Positions 43,270 through 54,391 of a DNA stretch of 64,000 bases are shown in pieces; the first letter of the stretch is position 1; every line of letters begins with the position of its first letter. This DNA is from Microglena sp. YARC. Lineage: Eukaryota; Chlorophyta; Chlorophyceae; Chlamydomonadales; Chlamydomonadaceae. The translations under genes were made by a program, and so were the position numbers. The stretch lies in assembly GCA_022414725.1 (NCBI GenBank), contig CM039462.1, positions 1 through 64,000 of the forward strand. Direction: 5' to 3'. Below the pieces are notes generated by a model. That model saw nothing but the letters and a program-made list of their open reading frames with translations, was not told where the DNA came from and ran no database searches.

Positions 43270-44269
43270 NNNNNNNNNNNNNNNNNNNNNNNNNNNNNNN
43301 NNNNNNNNNNNNNNNNNNNNNNNNNNNNNNNNNNNNNNNNNNNNNNNNNNNNNNNNNNNNNNNNNNNNNNNNNNNNNNNNNNNNNNNNNNNNNNNNNNNN
43401 NNNNNNNNNNNNNNNNNNNNNNNNNNNNNNNNNNNNNNNNNNNNNNNNNNNNNNNNNNNNNNNNNNNNNNNNNNNNNNNNNNNNNNNNNNNNNNNNNNNN
43501 NNNNNNNNNNNNNNNNNNNNNNNNNNNNNNNNNNNNNNNNNNNNNNNNNNNNNNNNNNNNNNNNNNNNNNNNNNNNNNNNNNNNNNNNNNNNNNNNNNNN
43601 NNNNNNNNNNNNNNNNNNNNNNNNNNNNNNNNNNNNNNNNNNNNNNNNNNNNNNNNNNNNNNNNNNNNNNNNNNNNNNNNNNNNNNNNNNNNNNNNNNNN
43701 NNNNNNNNNNNNNNNNNNNNNNNNNNNNNNNNNNNNNNNNNNNNNNNNNNNNNNNNNNNNNNNNNNNNNNNNNNNNNNNNNNNNNNNNNNNNNNNNNNNN
43801 NNNNNNNNNNNNNNNNNNNNNNNNNNNNNNNNNNNNNNNNNNNNNNNNNNNNNNNNNNNNNNNNNNNNNNNNNNNNNNNNNNNNNNNNNNNNNNNNNNNN
43901 NNNNNNNNNNNNNNNNNNNNNNNNNNNNNNNNNNNNNNNNNNNNNNNNNNNNNNNNNNNNNNNNNNNNNNNNNNNNNNNNNNNNNNNNNNNNNNNNNNNN
44001 NNNNNNNNNNNNNNNNNNNNNNNNNNNNNNNNNNNNNNNNNNNNNNNNNNNNNNNNNNNNNNNNNNNNNNNNNNNNNNNNNNNNNNNNNNNNNNNNNNNN
44101 NNNNNNNNNNNNNNNNNNNNNNNNNNNNNNNNNNNNNNNNNNNNNNNNNNNNNNNNNNNNNNNNNNNNNNNNNNNNNNNNNNNNNNNNNNNNNNNNNNNN
44201 NNNNNNNNNNNNNNNNNNNNNNNNNNNNNNNNNNNNNNNNNNNNNNNNNNNNNNNNNNNNNNNNNNNNN
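43270..44269. other. Assembly gap of exactly 1000 N
   Basis: Fixed-length scaffold gap; true size unknown. Frames reported across it are meaningless. Sequence right of the gap (44270-44414) keeps one open frame ending in TGA (SRFFGPDSS..., AAGSGNTTALT) that could be the 3' end of a gene lost in the gap. Confidence 1.
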
Positions 44270-44414
44270 AGGGCCAGTGGTCGCCACACGATACACATTT
44301 TCCCGTTTTTTTGGCCCAGATTCAAGTCTCATGGTAGCGAAATGGTCTTTTGGCGAAAACAGGGTAAAGGTACGATTCGCTGCTGGTAGCGGGAATACAA
44401 CAGCTCTTACGTGA

Positions 44415-45250
44415 TAACGTAGGTACCCCATGCGCAACCCGACCACAGCCCATATTTCAAAAAAGGAAACATATCTATCAGGGGCTACCAAGCCATGAGT
44501 ATGTCAGGGCGGACCACCATCTATCCACCCACCCACCCACCCACCAACCCGCTACCACGCCCATGCCATGTATGTGGGGCGGCCTGATGATATCATGTCA
44601 ATCAATAAGGTTGGGCAAGCAACCTATAATTATTTTTTATATGCGTATAAACGCACTGAACATAATAAACGCTATGCATATAAATGTATAAAAAACGATG
44701 AGTAATTATTCCACTCTTGGGACATTTTTTACATGGGTCTTGAAGGCTATTGCCAGTTGCTAATTTCATTGGCTTACATATCACACTATCAAAAAAATAA
44801 TCTGGCGATTTTAGGTTGTCCAAATCTCAGAAGAATAAATCACGGCCAGAAAGCGCGTCGACCAAGAAGCGCAGTGCCAACTAAAGGTTCCATTCAATGC
44901 AATAAATATAATTAAATTTGTCATGTTCACATCACTTATTCTATACGCAGCTTCCCATAAGTCACCATTGGTTTCAGACAAAAGTCATGCTGCAGCTTCT
45001 AGGCAGCTCAGTGAGTTAGCTACAGGTATAATAATATCAGTATTATATACCAAACTGCAATATATTGTCCATCTTCAACATTGCACTATGGCTTGCACCA
45101 TCAATCCTTCTTAAGAAGCCCACGTAGGGAGCAACAGCTTGTGGAATGGGAAGGCTAGGAGGGCGCTCTAAATCCCATGTTGTGCCATCCATGGCTATCT
45201 AAATCAAAAGCCTGTAGGCCACATTAAAACAAAATGGCTACGTGTGAAGA
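44415..45250. other. Intergenic stretch, no supported gene
   Basis: A short (CCCA)n run at 44526-44550 and AT-rich sequence. Nothing recognisable. Confidence 0.4.
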
Positions 45251-45285
45251 GATTCAACTTGTTATTGGCATATTGTGATAGTCAA

Positions 45286-45738
45286 CCAGCAACAACAACA
45301 ACAACAACAACAGAACAAAACAACAACAACAACAAACAACACAACAACAACAACAAACTAACAAGCAACTACCAAAATCATAGACAACTTAACGCCAACA
45401 TTCTATCCTTCCTAGGCAGTATCGGTTTGGTCTGACTGATATAATGATAGGTCTAACCATGCAACTCCCTTTGCAAGGTGCGGGTCCGGACTATGTCTTA
45501 AATTGATCCTGTTTAGCGTATCCCTTCGGCAATACTTAGTACATTGTCTATCAGCCCTAAAGCAAGCAAAGAAATTGAGTGTCGTAGCCCTGACGCCTCC
45601 CCCCATCCACCACCACTTCCACCACCCCCACCGGAACTCAACAACAACAACAACAACAAAACAACAAACAACAACAACAACAAACAACAACAACAACAAT
45701 CAACAACAACAAAACGAGCAGCAACAACAACAACTAGC

Positions 45739-45773
<35 letters not shown>

Positions 45774-46190
45774 ACAACACAACAACAACAACAACAGTCC
45801 ACTTCCTAGCAGTATGTTTGGCTCCATTACATGGTCCTATCAGCCTTTTTTGCAAGGTGAGTCAGACTATGTCTTAAATTGCTTCTGTTTATTATCCCCT
45901 TTGGCATACTTAGTAAATGGTCTATCAGCCATTAAGCAGCAAGGTAAATGAGAGTGCCTCCACCATCCCCCCACCCCCATCCCCCCACCCCCACCCGCAC
46001 AACAACAACAACAGCAACAACAACAACAACAACAAAAACATACACACACGCACACCCCATCCCGTGCCGTCCCTACATTACCACCCCACATACACACACG
46101 TACATACACCACGCACATCAACACTCAGTACACACACACTTACAACCCCACCTCCACCACCCACCCCACCCCACCCCACCACCCCCACCC
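45286..46190. repeat. (CAA)n microsatellite blocks and a duplicated 90-bp unit
   Basis: (CAA)n runs lie at 45288-45360, 45640-45797 and 45998-46035, with C-rich and (CA)n tracts at 45960-46195. A unit containing TTTGCAAGGTG, GGACTATGTCTTAAATTG and GTCTATCAGCC is present twice (45467-45560 and 45852-45935), so the microsatellites have been carried by a local duplication. Gln/Asn/Thr-rich frames are artefacts. Confidence 0.8.
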
Positions 46191-47240
46191 CCTAAGGGCC
46201 CACGCAGCCCCCAGTCCACACCTATAGCCTTCATGGCCATGCGTGCTGGCCACAGTACAGCCTGGACAACCAACCCAACGTGACGGCCCTGTAGTGGGAG
46301 CTTGTAAAGGACGCTCGCTGCAGCTAAGGATGAGAGGGCTGCTGCAGTGTAGGGTGCTAACAATTGGTCAGGAGACATTGGGGCTGCCATGCTGTGTGTC
46401 GCACGGGTGAAATCAAATACGTTCTACGTATTGTTGATAATCGCTGCGAGCATGGGGGGCTGCTGCAGATGCGCTCATTCAAGGAAGTTAATTTTCAGAA
46501 TACGAGCGATGCGCGACGAATTGTTCTTGGCCTGGCGGTGAATTCGGGACTTGCTGGCGCCTGCGGCTGGAGTGTGAGAGGAATAGCGCGAGCGACAGGG
46601 TGATGTATGAATCAGTGGACGTCGATGGGGCATACAGAGGGAATTGTAGTGGAGCATGAAGGGCGCACACGTTACGAGTCGCCTTTTGGTGGGCATAGGT
46701 GTGATGTCATAAGCATGAGCTAGATGGAGGCGCCAGGCGAAGCTTCCAACCCAAGTCTAACAAGCCATCTAGCGCCTACTGGCCATTCAACAGGCTGGCG
46801 CCTTTGCTCCGTCCAGCTGGCAGCTCCACGTGGTACGCCATGCCGATGTACTGATGTACGCGTCCGACTTACGGCAGACCCCATGCCCCAACTATGTACG
46901 GTAGTTGAGAGGATGACGAATCTGGTCCTTTTTGCCCAGTACTGCCCGGTGGGGAAAACGTTATGGGCCTGTACAGTTGGGGTGGGCGGGTGGGTGGGTG
47001 GTGAGGGCAAAAACATTGATTTTCGAAAAATTAAGTACATCTAAAGCACTATCTTCCAAGCACACGCAATGGCGTGCCACCATGTTTTGATGAGGCTTGT
47101 GGCTTTTTCGGTGTCGTCTGCCATGACAAGAGCTTCGGTATGTGCTACGCAGACTTGAGGAAGCCATCCACCTCACGCATAATAAATTAATAATGGTAGT
47201 GACTTCTTCATGCCCTCAATTTCACAAGATGTCTTATTGA
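46191..47240. other. Intergenic stretch, no supported gene
   Basis: A 90-residue minus-strand frame (46118-46390) with an Ala-rich helix starts in ordinary sequence but runs into C-rich microsatellite. Complementary 106-residue frames at 46720-47044 exist on both strands. None shows family features. Confidence 0.35.
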
Positions 47241-47245
47241 GAATT

Positions 47246-47332
47246 GTACGAGGTGTTATATTCAAGTGTTGTATTCAAATGTTATATTCAAGTGTTATAT
47301 TCAAGTGTTATATTCAAGTGTTATATTCAAGT
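47246..47332. repeat. Tandem (GTTATATTCAAGT)n
   Basis: Six copies of a 13-bp unit TGTTATATTCAAG head to tail with one or two variants. Confidence 0.85.
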
Positions 47333-47439
47333 CAAAGACCCCTATCTTAGTATTCTAAAGTCCATGTATAATCATGTCGTTTTCCAAGTTCGCCTACATG
47401 GGGACATTGAATCCTCCTTTCCATCCCTTGTAGGAGTAC

Positions 47440-48130
47440 CCGAATGAAAATAATCTCCAGATTTTACCCGAATGAAAAAAATTACAAAATACCCGAATGA
47501 AAAAAATCTCCAGATTTTACCCGAATGAAAAAAATTACAATTTTTTTATTGAGGGATTAGCCTGTCAAAAAATGTCTCCGTGTGTGTGTGTGTGTGTCCG
47601 TTCACAACCTACTTTTCAAGGTTTCACTTCAAATCACAAAAAAACGAAACATTATATAAGATATCCCAAATATAATGATAATATAAACATTTTCATTCGG
47701 GACGCGCCTCCAGGCGCCCTTTATATAAGATATCCCAAATATAATGATAATATAAACATTTTCATTCGGGACGCGCCTCCAGGCGCCCTTTATACCCGAA
47801 TGAAAAAAATTACAATTTTTTTGATTGAGGGATTAGCCTGTCAAAACTGTGTATGTGTGTGTGTCCGTCCGTCCGTCCGTCACAAACTACTTTTTCAGGT
47901 TTCACTTCAAATCACAAAAAAACGAAACATCATATAAGATATCCCAATTATAAGACATTTTCATTCGGGACGCGCCTCCAGGCGCCCTTTATTTTTGATT
48001 GAGGGATTAGCCTGTCAAAACTGTGTGTCCGTCCGTCCGTCCGTCCGTGTGTCACAACCTACTTTTCATGGTTTTCACTTCAAATCACAAAAAAAACAAA
48101 ACATTATATAAGATATACCAATTTTAAGAC
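47440..48130. repeat. Array of about 175-bp units with 12-bp inverted ends
   Basis: Two clear units, 47520-47701 and 47795-47969, each start CCCGAATGAAAA and end with its inverse TTTTCATTCGGG. Between units is a palindromic linker, GACGCGCCTCCAGGCGCCCT (47699, 47768, 47967). Interiors share GATTGAGGGATTAGCCTGTC, a (TG)n/(TCCG)n run and TTTCACTTCAAATCACAAAA. Further copies are at 53191-53402 and 54361-54390. Confidence 0.75.
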
Positions 48131-48167
48131 TTATTGATACCGGAGATATTCTCAAGAGACCACATAT

Positions 48168-48427
48168 TGTCAGCGTATACTACTAGGACACGAGTGCCTT
48201 ATTGGCATCTGAATCTCGGCTATGGTCTTACGATTGGGGGCAACTTAGTACTGACCAGACCCGCACCCCGCCTGTGTACTGCGACCTTCTGGGGAAGATC
48301 GAACCCCCCCGTTTTCCTCCCGAGTCAGGCATTATTGTCAGCGTATACTACTAGGACACGAGTGCCTTATTGACACGAGTGCCTTATTGCCTGAATGGCA
48401 CTCGTGTTCTAGTAGTATACGCTGACA
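48168..48427. mobile_element. MITE, 260 bp, with target-site duplication CATAT
   Basis: The ends are inverted copies of TGTCAGCGTATACTACTAG...ACACGAGTGCC (left 48168-48201, right 48391-48427, about 32 of 34 matching). The left terminal sequence is repeated inside at 48334-48366, so the right half can also fold as a hairpin. CATAT flanks both sides (48163-48167 and 48428-48432). The related locus at 53535-53620 has the same flanks with a single CATAT (53566-53570) and no insert, an empty site. No coding capacity. Confidence 0.8.
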
Positions 48428-48639
48428 CATATGAGCATCGCAATTCAAGAAAAGGAGCTAAGGTTTGTGCTTTTTGGGCCAAAAGCGACGATTGTTGGGT
48501 AACATTTGTTATCATTTCAAATTCGTACCATCCAATCATGTGCGCATACATGGGTTTGGGAATGGAATTGTCGTCAAAAAATCGAGGCGAAACATGCAAG
48601 CATCACAATGGACGAAACATTCCCCTGGGGCACTTCAGC

Positions 48640-49560
48640 TATTATTAGCACGGACTTCACCCACAACTCAGCCGCAGGGACGTGCGTGGGCACCGTGCGT
48701 GGGGTGGGCCAGGTTGGAAATTAAGCCACGCCAATTAACTAAGGTACTCATAATTCTCGTTATGTTCATGTTTCCAGCCTTGCATCTTGGACAATGAACA
48801 ACTCCATGGGGAACGAATACAAATCCATCTCACGCACTCGCGACCATCGTGCTGTAAACCATGGAGGTACAAACGTTCGCATGGGCACTTCCGAGGCCGC
48901 CAGCAATGGACGGAATCGGACGCAGAGGGACGCATGGCATTCAAGTGAGACGCAGCCAACCTACTGAAGCTGCGTCTGCGACGCAACGGACCCTTCGACG
49001 TTCCTTCGAAGACGGAGGACGCAGTGTCCTGAACAATTCGCCTTGGTCCCACTGGCGTGCCACTGCGATGCTGCCACACTGCAAGTCTGCCACTGCCAGA
49101 CTGTCGCTATTGTTAGCACGGACTTCACCCACAACTCAGCCGCAGGGACGTGCGTGGGGTGGGCCAGGTTGGAAATTAAGCCACGCCAATTAACTAAGGT
49201 ACTCATAATTCTCGTTATGTTCATGTTTCCAGCCTTGCATCTTGGACAATGAACAACTCCATGGGGAACGAATACAAATCCATCTCACGCACTCGCGACC
49301 ATCGTGCTGTAAACCATGGAGGTACAAACGTTCGCATGGGCACTTCCGAGGCCGCCAGCAATGGGACGGAATCGGACGCAGAGGGACGCATGGCATTCAA
49401 GTGAGACGCAGCCAACCTACTGAAGCTGCGTCTGCGACGCAACGGACCCTTCGACGTTCCTTCGAAGACGGAGGACGCAGTGTCCTGAACAATTCGCCTT
49501 GGTCCCACTGGCGTGCCACTGCGATGCTGCCACACTGCAAGTCTGCCACTGCCAGACTGT
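48640..49560. repeat. Tandem duplication, period 455 bp
   Basis: 48640-49105 and 49106-49560 are near-identical (for example GGAAATTAAGCCACGCCAAT at 48716 and 49171). The first copy has a short extra CACCGTGCGTGG. Frames inside (for example 48861-49193 + and 48735-49079 -) are duplicated too, but show no motif and no consistent start. A weakly similar sequence follows the empty site near 53780. Confidence 0.85.
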
Positions 49561-50180
49561 CGACCGCCCCCCCACCGGCCCCCCACTACATCCGCAATCA
49601 TCATCACCTGCACCTGGTCGCCGATCTCAATCCCGATCAATTCTCAATCCCGGTAAATTCTCGATCCCGATCAATTCTCAATACCGACGTTAGCTTGTCT
49701 TCCCTTCGCCTGCCTCTGCTTGCTTGCTGCTGATCACGACGAATTTTCACCGCACTCTGCCTGCTTGCTGCCGCTTCCGACAATTCTCCTTCCCGTTAAA
49801 ATCTCCTTCCAGATCAGCTCCCAATCCCGCTCAATTCACAATCCCGGCGTTCGCCTGTCTCCCCTTCCGCCTCCACCAGGTATCCCACCCACACCCACAC
49901 ACCATGTTCAATGCTTAACATGCACTCCCAATCGCACAGGGGTTAGGCCGCATTGAACTCAATCACGTACACGTCCGAGTTCGGACCTCTCGACACTTCC
50001 CTTCCCACTTCTACCCACTTCTTCACCCCCCCACTCCAATCCCATATTCCCATCCTCTCGCCCCTGTACCCCTCGTCCACCCCCGGACCTGTCAACCTTT
50101 CCTCCCACTCCCGCCCCAGATTTTCCTGGCCTGGGCTTTGCTCCCATAGCCCACACCCTTCCTCACTCCCCAGCCGTCAT
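49561..50180. other. C/T-rich stretch, no supported gene
   Basis: Short repeats of CAATCCCG/TCAATTC (49615-49690, 49815-49850) in pyrimidine-rich DNA. No gene. Confidence 0.45.
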
Positions 50181-50540
50181 GGTGTAGTACAGCGTGGTAT
50201 GATTTGTACCTAATGCACGGTTTATTGGTGTAGTATGGCAAGGTGAAGCATAGCGTGGCATGTAATGGTTTATACATGCCATGCATGCATGAATTGTACA
50301 ATGGTAGTATGGTGTGGTATGGCATGGTGTAGCATAGCATGGTATGGTTTGTATCTACATGCATGGTATATTAGTATGGTATGGCATGGTGCAACATAGC
50401 ATGGTTTGTTATGGTTTATACCAACATGCATTGTACACCGGTAGAATGGTGTGGTATGGAATGGTGTAACATAGCATTGTATGGTGTGTACCTACATGCA
50501 TGGTATATTGGTATAGTACGGCATGTTGCAGCATAGCGGT
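50181..50540. repeat. ATGG/TATGGTGTGGTATGG minisatellite
   Basis: Four to five degenerate units of about 75-85 bp built from GGTATGGCATGGTG, AGCATAGC and GTACCTACATGCATGGTATATTGG. Confidence 0.7.
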
Positions 50541-50619
50541 CTAAATGGAAAGGAAGACAGATGGGATCCCTTCTTTGGGTGGCAGTGCATGCGTAGCCCC
50601 TTGTGTGTGCGTGTGTAAG

Positions 50620-52170
50620 TGTTTGGGTATGTGTGAATGTTTGCATGGTGTTGTCTTGTAGTGCATGGATGGCCTGGTGTGTGTAAGGGTGAGTGTCTGA
50701 TTGGGTTTTGTGTTTCGAAGGGATTGTCTTGTAGTGCATGGATGGCCAGGTATCTGTATCTATGTACGGAAACAGATCTTTGTGGCAGTGCATGTGTAGC
50801 CACTTGTGTGTTCATGTGCCTGGGGTTGTCTTATAGTGCATGGATGGCCAGGTGTGTGTATATGGTATGAACAATGCTGTGTGGCAGTGCATGTGCAGCC
50901 AGTTGTTCATTTGTGTGTTTCCATGCGTGAGTGTCGGGGTGTGTTTGTGTGTGCATGGGGTTGTCTTGTAGTGCTTGGATAGCCAGATGTTTGCGTATGT
51001 GCGTGCACAGTGCTGTGTGGCAGTGCATGTATAGCCAATTGTTTTGTGTGTGCATGCGCGTGTATTTGAGTGTGTTTGTGTTTGCATGGGGTTGTCTTGT
51101 AGTGCATGGATAGCCATGTGTGCGTGTATTTGCGTGCACAGTGCTGTGTGGAAGTGCCAGAATAGCCAGATGTGTGTGTATGTGCATGCACAATGCTGTG
51201 TGGCAGTGCATGGATAGCCAGATGTGTGTGTATGTGCATGCACAGTGCTGTGTGGCAGTGCTTGGATAGCCAGATGTGTGCGTATGTGCATGCACAGTGC
51301 TGTGTTGCAGTGCATGGATAGCCAGATGTGTGTGCATGTGCGTGCACAGTGCTGTGTGGAAGTGCATGGATACCCAGATGTGTGTGTATGTGCATGCACA
51401 GTGCTGTGTGGCAATGCATGGATAGCCATATGTGTGTGTATGTGTGTTCACAGTGCTGCGTGGCAGTGCAGGGTAGCCAGATGTGTGTGTATGTGCTTGC
51501 ACAGTGCTGTGTGGAAGTGCATGTATAGCCAGCTATGTGTGTGTATGTGCGTGTGCAGTGCTCTGTGGCAGTCCTAGGTAGCCGGATGTGTGTGTATGTG
51601 CTTGCGCAGTGCTGTGTGGAAGTGCATGGATAGCCAGATGTGTGTGTATGTGCGCGCACAGTGCTGTGTGGAAGTGCATGGATAGCAATTTGTATTGTGC
51701 GTGTATGCGAGCGTATTTGAGTGTGTTTGTGTTTGCATGGGGTTGTCGTGTAGTGCATGAATAGCCAGATGTGTTTGTTTGTAGTAGCACATGGCTGTGC
51801 GACAATGTATGTGTAGCCAGTTGTTTTGTGTGTGCATGCTTGAGTGGCTGAATGTGTTTGTGTTTTCGTGTGGTAACGTAGTGCATGGTTAGCCAGATGT
51901 GTGTGTATGTGGGTGCACAGTGCTGTGTGGCAGTGCATGGATAGCCAGCTATGTGTGTGTATGTGCATGCGCAGTGCTGTGTGCCAGTGCTAGGTAGCCA
52001 CATGTGTATGTTCATGCAAAGTGCTGTGTGGTAATGCATGTATAGCCAGCTATGTGTGTATGTGCGTGCACAGTGCTGTGTCGCAGCGCATGGATAGCCA
52101 GATGTGTGTGAATGTGCCTGCGTAGTGCTGTGTGGCAGTGCATGGATAGCTAGATGTTTGTGTATGTGCG
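50620..52170. repeat. 52-bp minisatellite
   Basis: Units of 52 bp (CACAGTGCTGTGTGGCAGTG, then CATGGATAGCCAGATGTG, then TGTATGTGCATG) repeat about 20 or more times, cleanest at 51130-51530, with longer variant units to the left. Cys/Val/Met/His-rich frames on both strands reflect the repeat (52 is not a multiple of 3, so all frames are visited). Confidence 0.85.
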
Positions 52171-52900
52171 TGCTCATAAGTTGTCAAACGTTTTGTAGCT
52201 TATTCTGCTATTAGTACCTACTTACTCCACTACTTTTGAAACTCCCAGCCTTCCTCCTCTCACTTTCTCGCATTCTGCATATCAACTATTTCTCGACTAT
52301 TTGCCCCATGTCCTGCCCGTGACGTCTAATGTGTTTAGGATTTGGTTGCTTATTGGTTTGAATGCCACCGGTTGACCATAATTCAGATGCTACGTTTCCA
52401 AGCTGTCGAGACTATGTGTTCAATCCTACGCATGCCAGGAACACGCCCAGCCGACTCTACAACCTAATTGGCAAAACACATTTCAGACCACATATCACAC
52501 TGCGATCACGTAATACGATATTGTTTTAGGTAACAAGCGGCTTGTGTCCTGGGGTCCCCAATTAATTGCCATAAATGTGGGGAATGAAGCCACATCAAGC
52601 TTGTATGCGGCTGACCGAACAAATTCCCCAAAATCAACCATTCCTCTGATTGGTTACATTTTGTGTGCATCAGATGCTTGCAAATAAAGTCCATCTACAA
52701 GACAGTCTAGGCACCTTTAATACCACTTCAAATTTAACAACCCTACAAAATGTCAATTGTCGTTACTTCACAGTAAACAAAGCTACATCCATCGTTTCAA
52801 TTCAATTAAATCCAAATATATTGAATTCAAATGAATACAACTCAAATCAATTAAATGCTTTCAATTCAAGTCCAAACAATTCAATATTGATTCTATCAAA
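52171..52900. other. Intergenic stretch, no supported gene
   Basis: No gene. The part from about 52640 is weakly similar to 53994-54170 (TTGTGTGCATCA...AAGTC-ATCTACA...CACTT-AATACCACTT...), indicating two old copies of one repeat. Confidence 0.45.
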
Positions 52901-53175
52901 TTATTTAAAAACATATTAATTAATGAATTCATGAATTAATACAATTTAATTAATTGAATTAAATTAAAGTAACATTTAATTAAATATAATTTAATTAATT
53001 CTGTAATTAATTAAATAGTACCGATGACTTTAAAATAATTTTATTAAATCATTTTAATCGTGTTATTAATGAATTAATTCAATTCATTTAATTAATTAAA
53101 CATTTATACAATTATAATAAATACAATTATGCAATTAAATCCGAATTAAATTATTAATTAAATTCATGATTATTT
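52901..53175. repeat. AATTAATT-rich AT tract
   Basis: Almost pure A/T built from ATTAATTAAATT words. A similar but shorter tract lies at 54200-54350. No coding content. Confidence 0.85.
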
Positions 53176-53190
53176 TAAACATTTTCATTC

Positions 53191-53960
53191 GGGACGCGCC
53201 TCCAGGCGCCCTTTATACCCGAATAGAAAAAAATATTTTTGATTGAGGGATTAGCCTGTCAAAACTGTGTGTGTGTGTGTGTCCGTCCGTCCGTCACAAA
53301 CTACTTTTTCAGGTTTCACTTCAAATCACAAAAAAACGAAACATTATATAAGATATCCCAAATATAAGACATTTTCATTCGGGACGCGCCTCCAGGCGCC
53401 CTTTATTTGAAGAGGGATTAGCCCCATTAAAATGTCCGTTCGTTCGTCCGTCCGTGTGTCACAAACCAATTTTTCAGGTTTCATGAAAAACATCAAAAAA
53501 GTTGAACATTCTATATTTTTGATGAATTATAAGACATATTTATACCGGACCAATTCTGTCCAGAGCATATTTGAGCATCGCAATTCACGAAAAGGAGGTC
53601 AGCTTGGGCCAAAAAGTTACAATTCACGGTTAACAATTTGATTTAAGGGTGTTTTAAGCTAACATTTCAAATTTGAACCACTTACACATGTGCGTATACA
53701 TAGGTTTGGGAGCAGAATTGTCGTCAAAATTTGGAGGCGAAACATGCAAGCATTACAATGGACACAAAAAGCCCCTAGGGCACTCGTGCTATAATTAGCC
53801 CACGGACCCCACCTCAGGGCCGTGCGTGGGGCAGGGGCGGGGGCGGGGGCCACCGGGCGGGGGCAGGGGCAAGCCACGCCACCTGTCGCTGGCCAAAAAC
53901 CCGTTCAGGAGGACGGGACATACCGTTCACGTCTGGGCTGGGCCGAAACATGCAATACCT
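53191..53960. repeat. Second copy of the inverted-end unit family and its flank
   Basis: Linker palindrome at 53191, unit 53218-53383 (CCCGAATAGAAAA to TTTTCATTCGGG), linker at 53381, then the same downstream order as 48000-48740 but without the MITE: CGGACCAATTCTG, GAGCATCGCAATTCACGAAAAGGAG, GGGCCAAAAAGTTA, GGTTTGGGA, GCGAAACATGCAAGCATTACAATGGAC. A G-rich run (GGGGCGGGGGCGGGGGC) lies at 53835-53862. Confidence 0.75.
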
Positions 53961-54391
53961 TGTACAAATTCCGTCAAATCAACCAGACACCTGATTGGCC
54001 TCATTTTTCTTGCATCAAATTCTTTAAAAAAAGTCTATCTACATGCATGCCTTTCATTACATTACAGAAACGTTCAATACTGCTTAAAAATCAACAACCC
54101 TTCAAAAGCTCTCTTTTTCGTCACTTTAGAGTTAACAATGCTAAATCATCAATCGATTCATTGGAATTCAATTAATTTAAAGCCTCCAGGCGCCCTTCGA
54201 ATTTAATCCAATTCGAATTGATACAATTTAAAGCAATTACATGCATTCAAATCACGTTAATTAAATTAAATGGAAAGGAATAAATCGAATTAAAATAACA
54301 CAACATTAAATACAATTCAATTAAATTAATTAAAATACATTGAATTAAGGATCCGAATCATTTCATTCGGGACGCGCCTCCAGGCGCCCTT

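Noticed and set aside
42899..44491. Frames of 360-500 codons crossing 43270-44269
   Set aside because: They are produced by reading through N bases of the assembly gap.
45244..46283. Gln/Asn/Thr-rich frames in the (CAA)n region
   Set aside because: Composition artefact of trinucleotide microsatellites, present on overlapping frames and as Leu/Val-rich shadows on the minus strand.
50812..52177. Long His/Thr-rich minus-strand frames in the 52-bp minisatellite, and the idea of a CRISPR-like array
   Set aside because: Frames follow from TGTG/CATG composition. The repeat is contiguous with no unique spacers, so it is a minisatellite.
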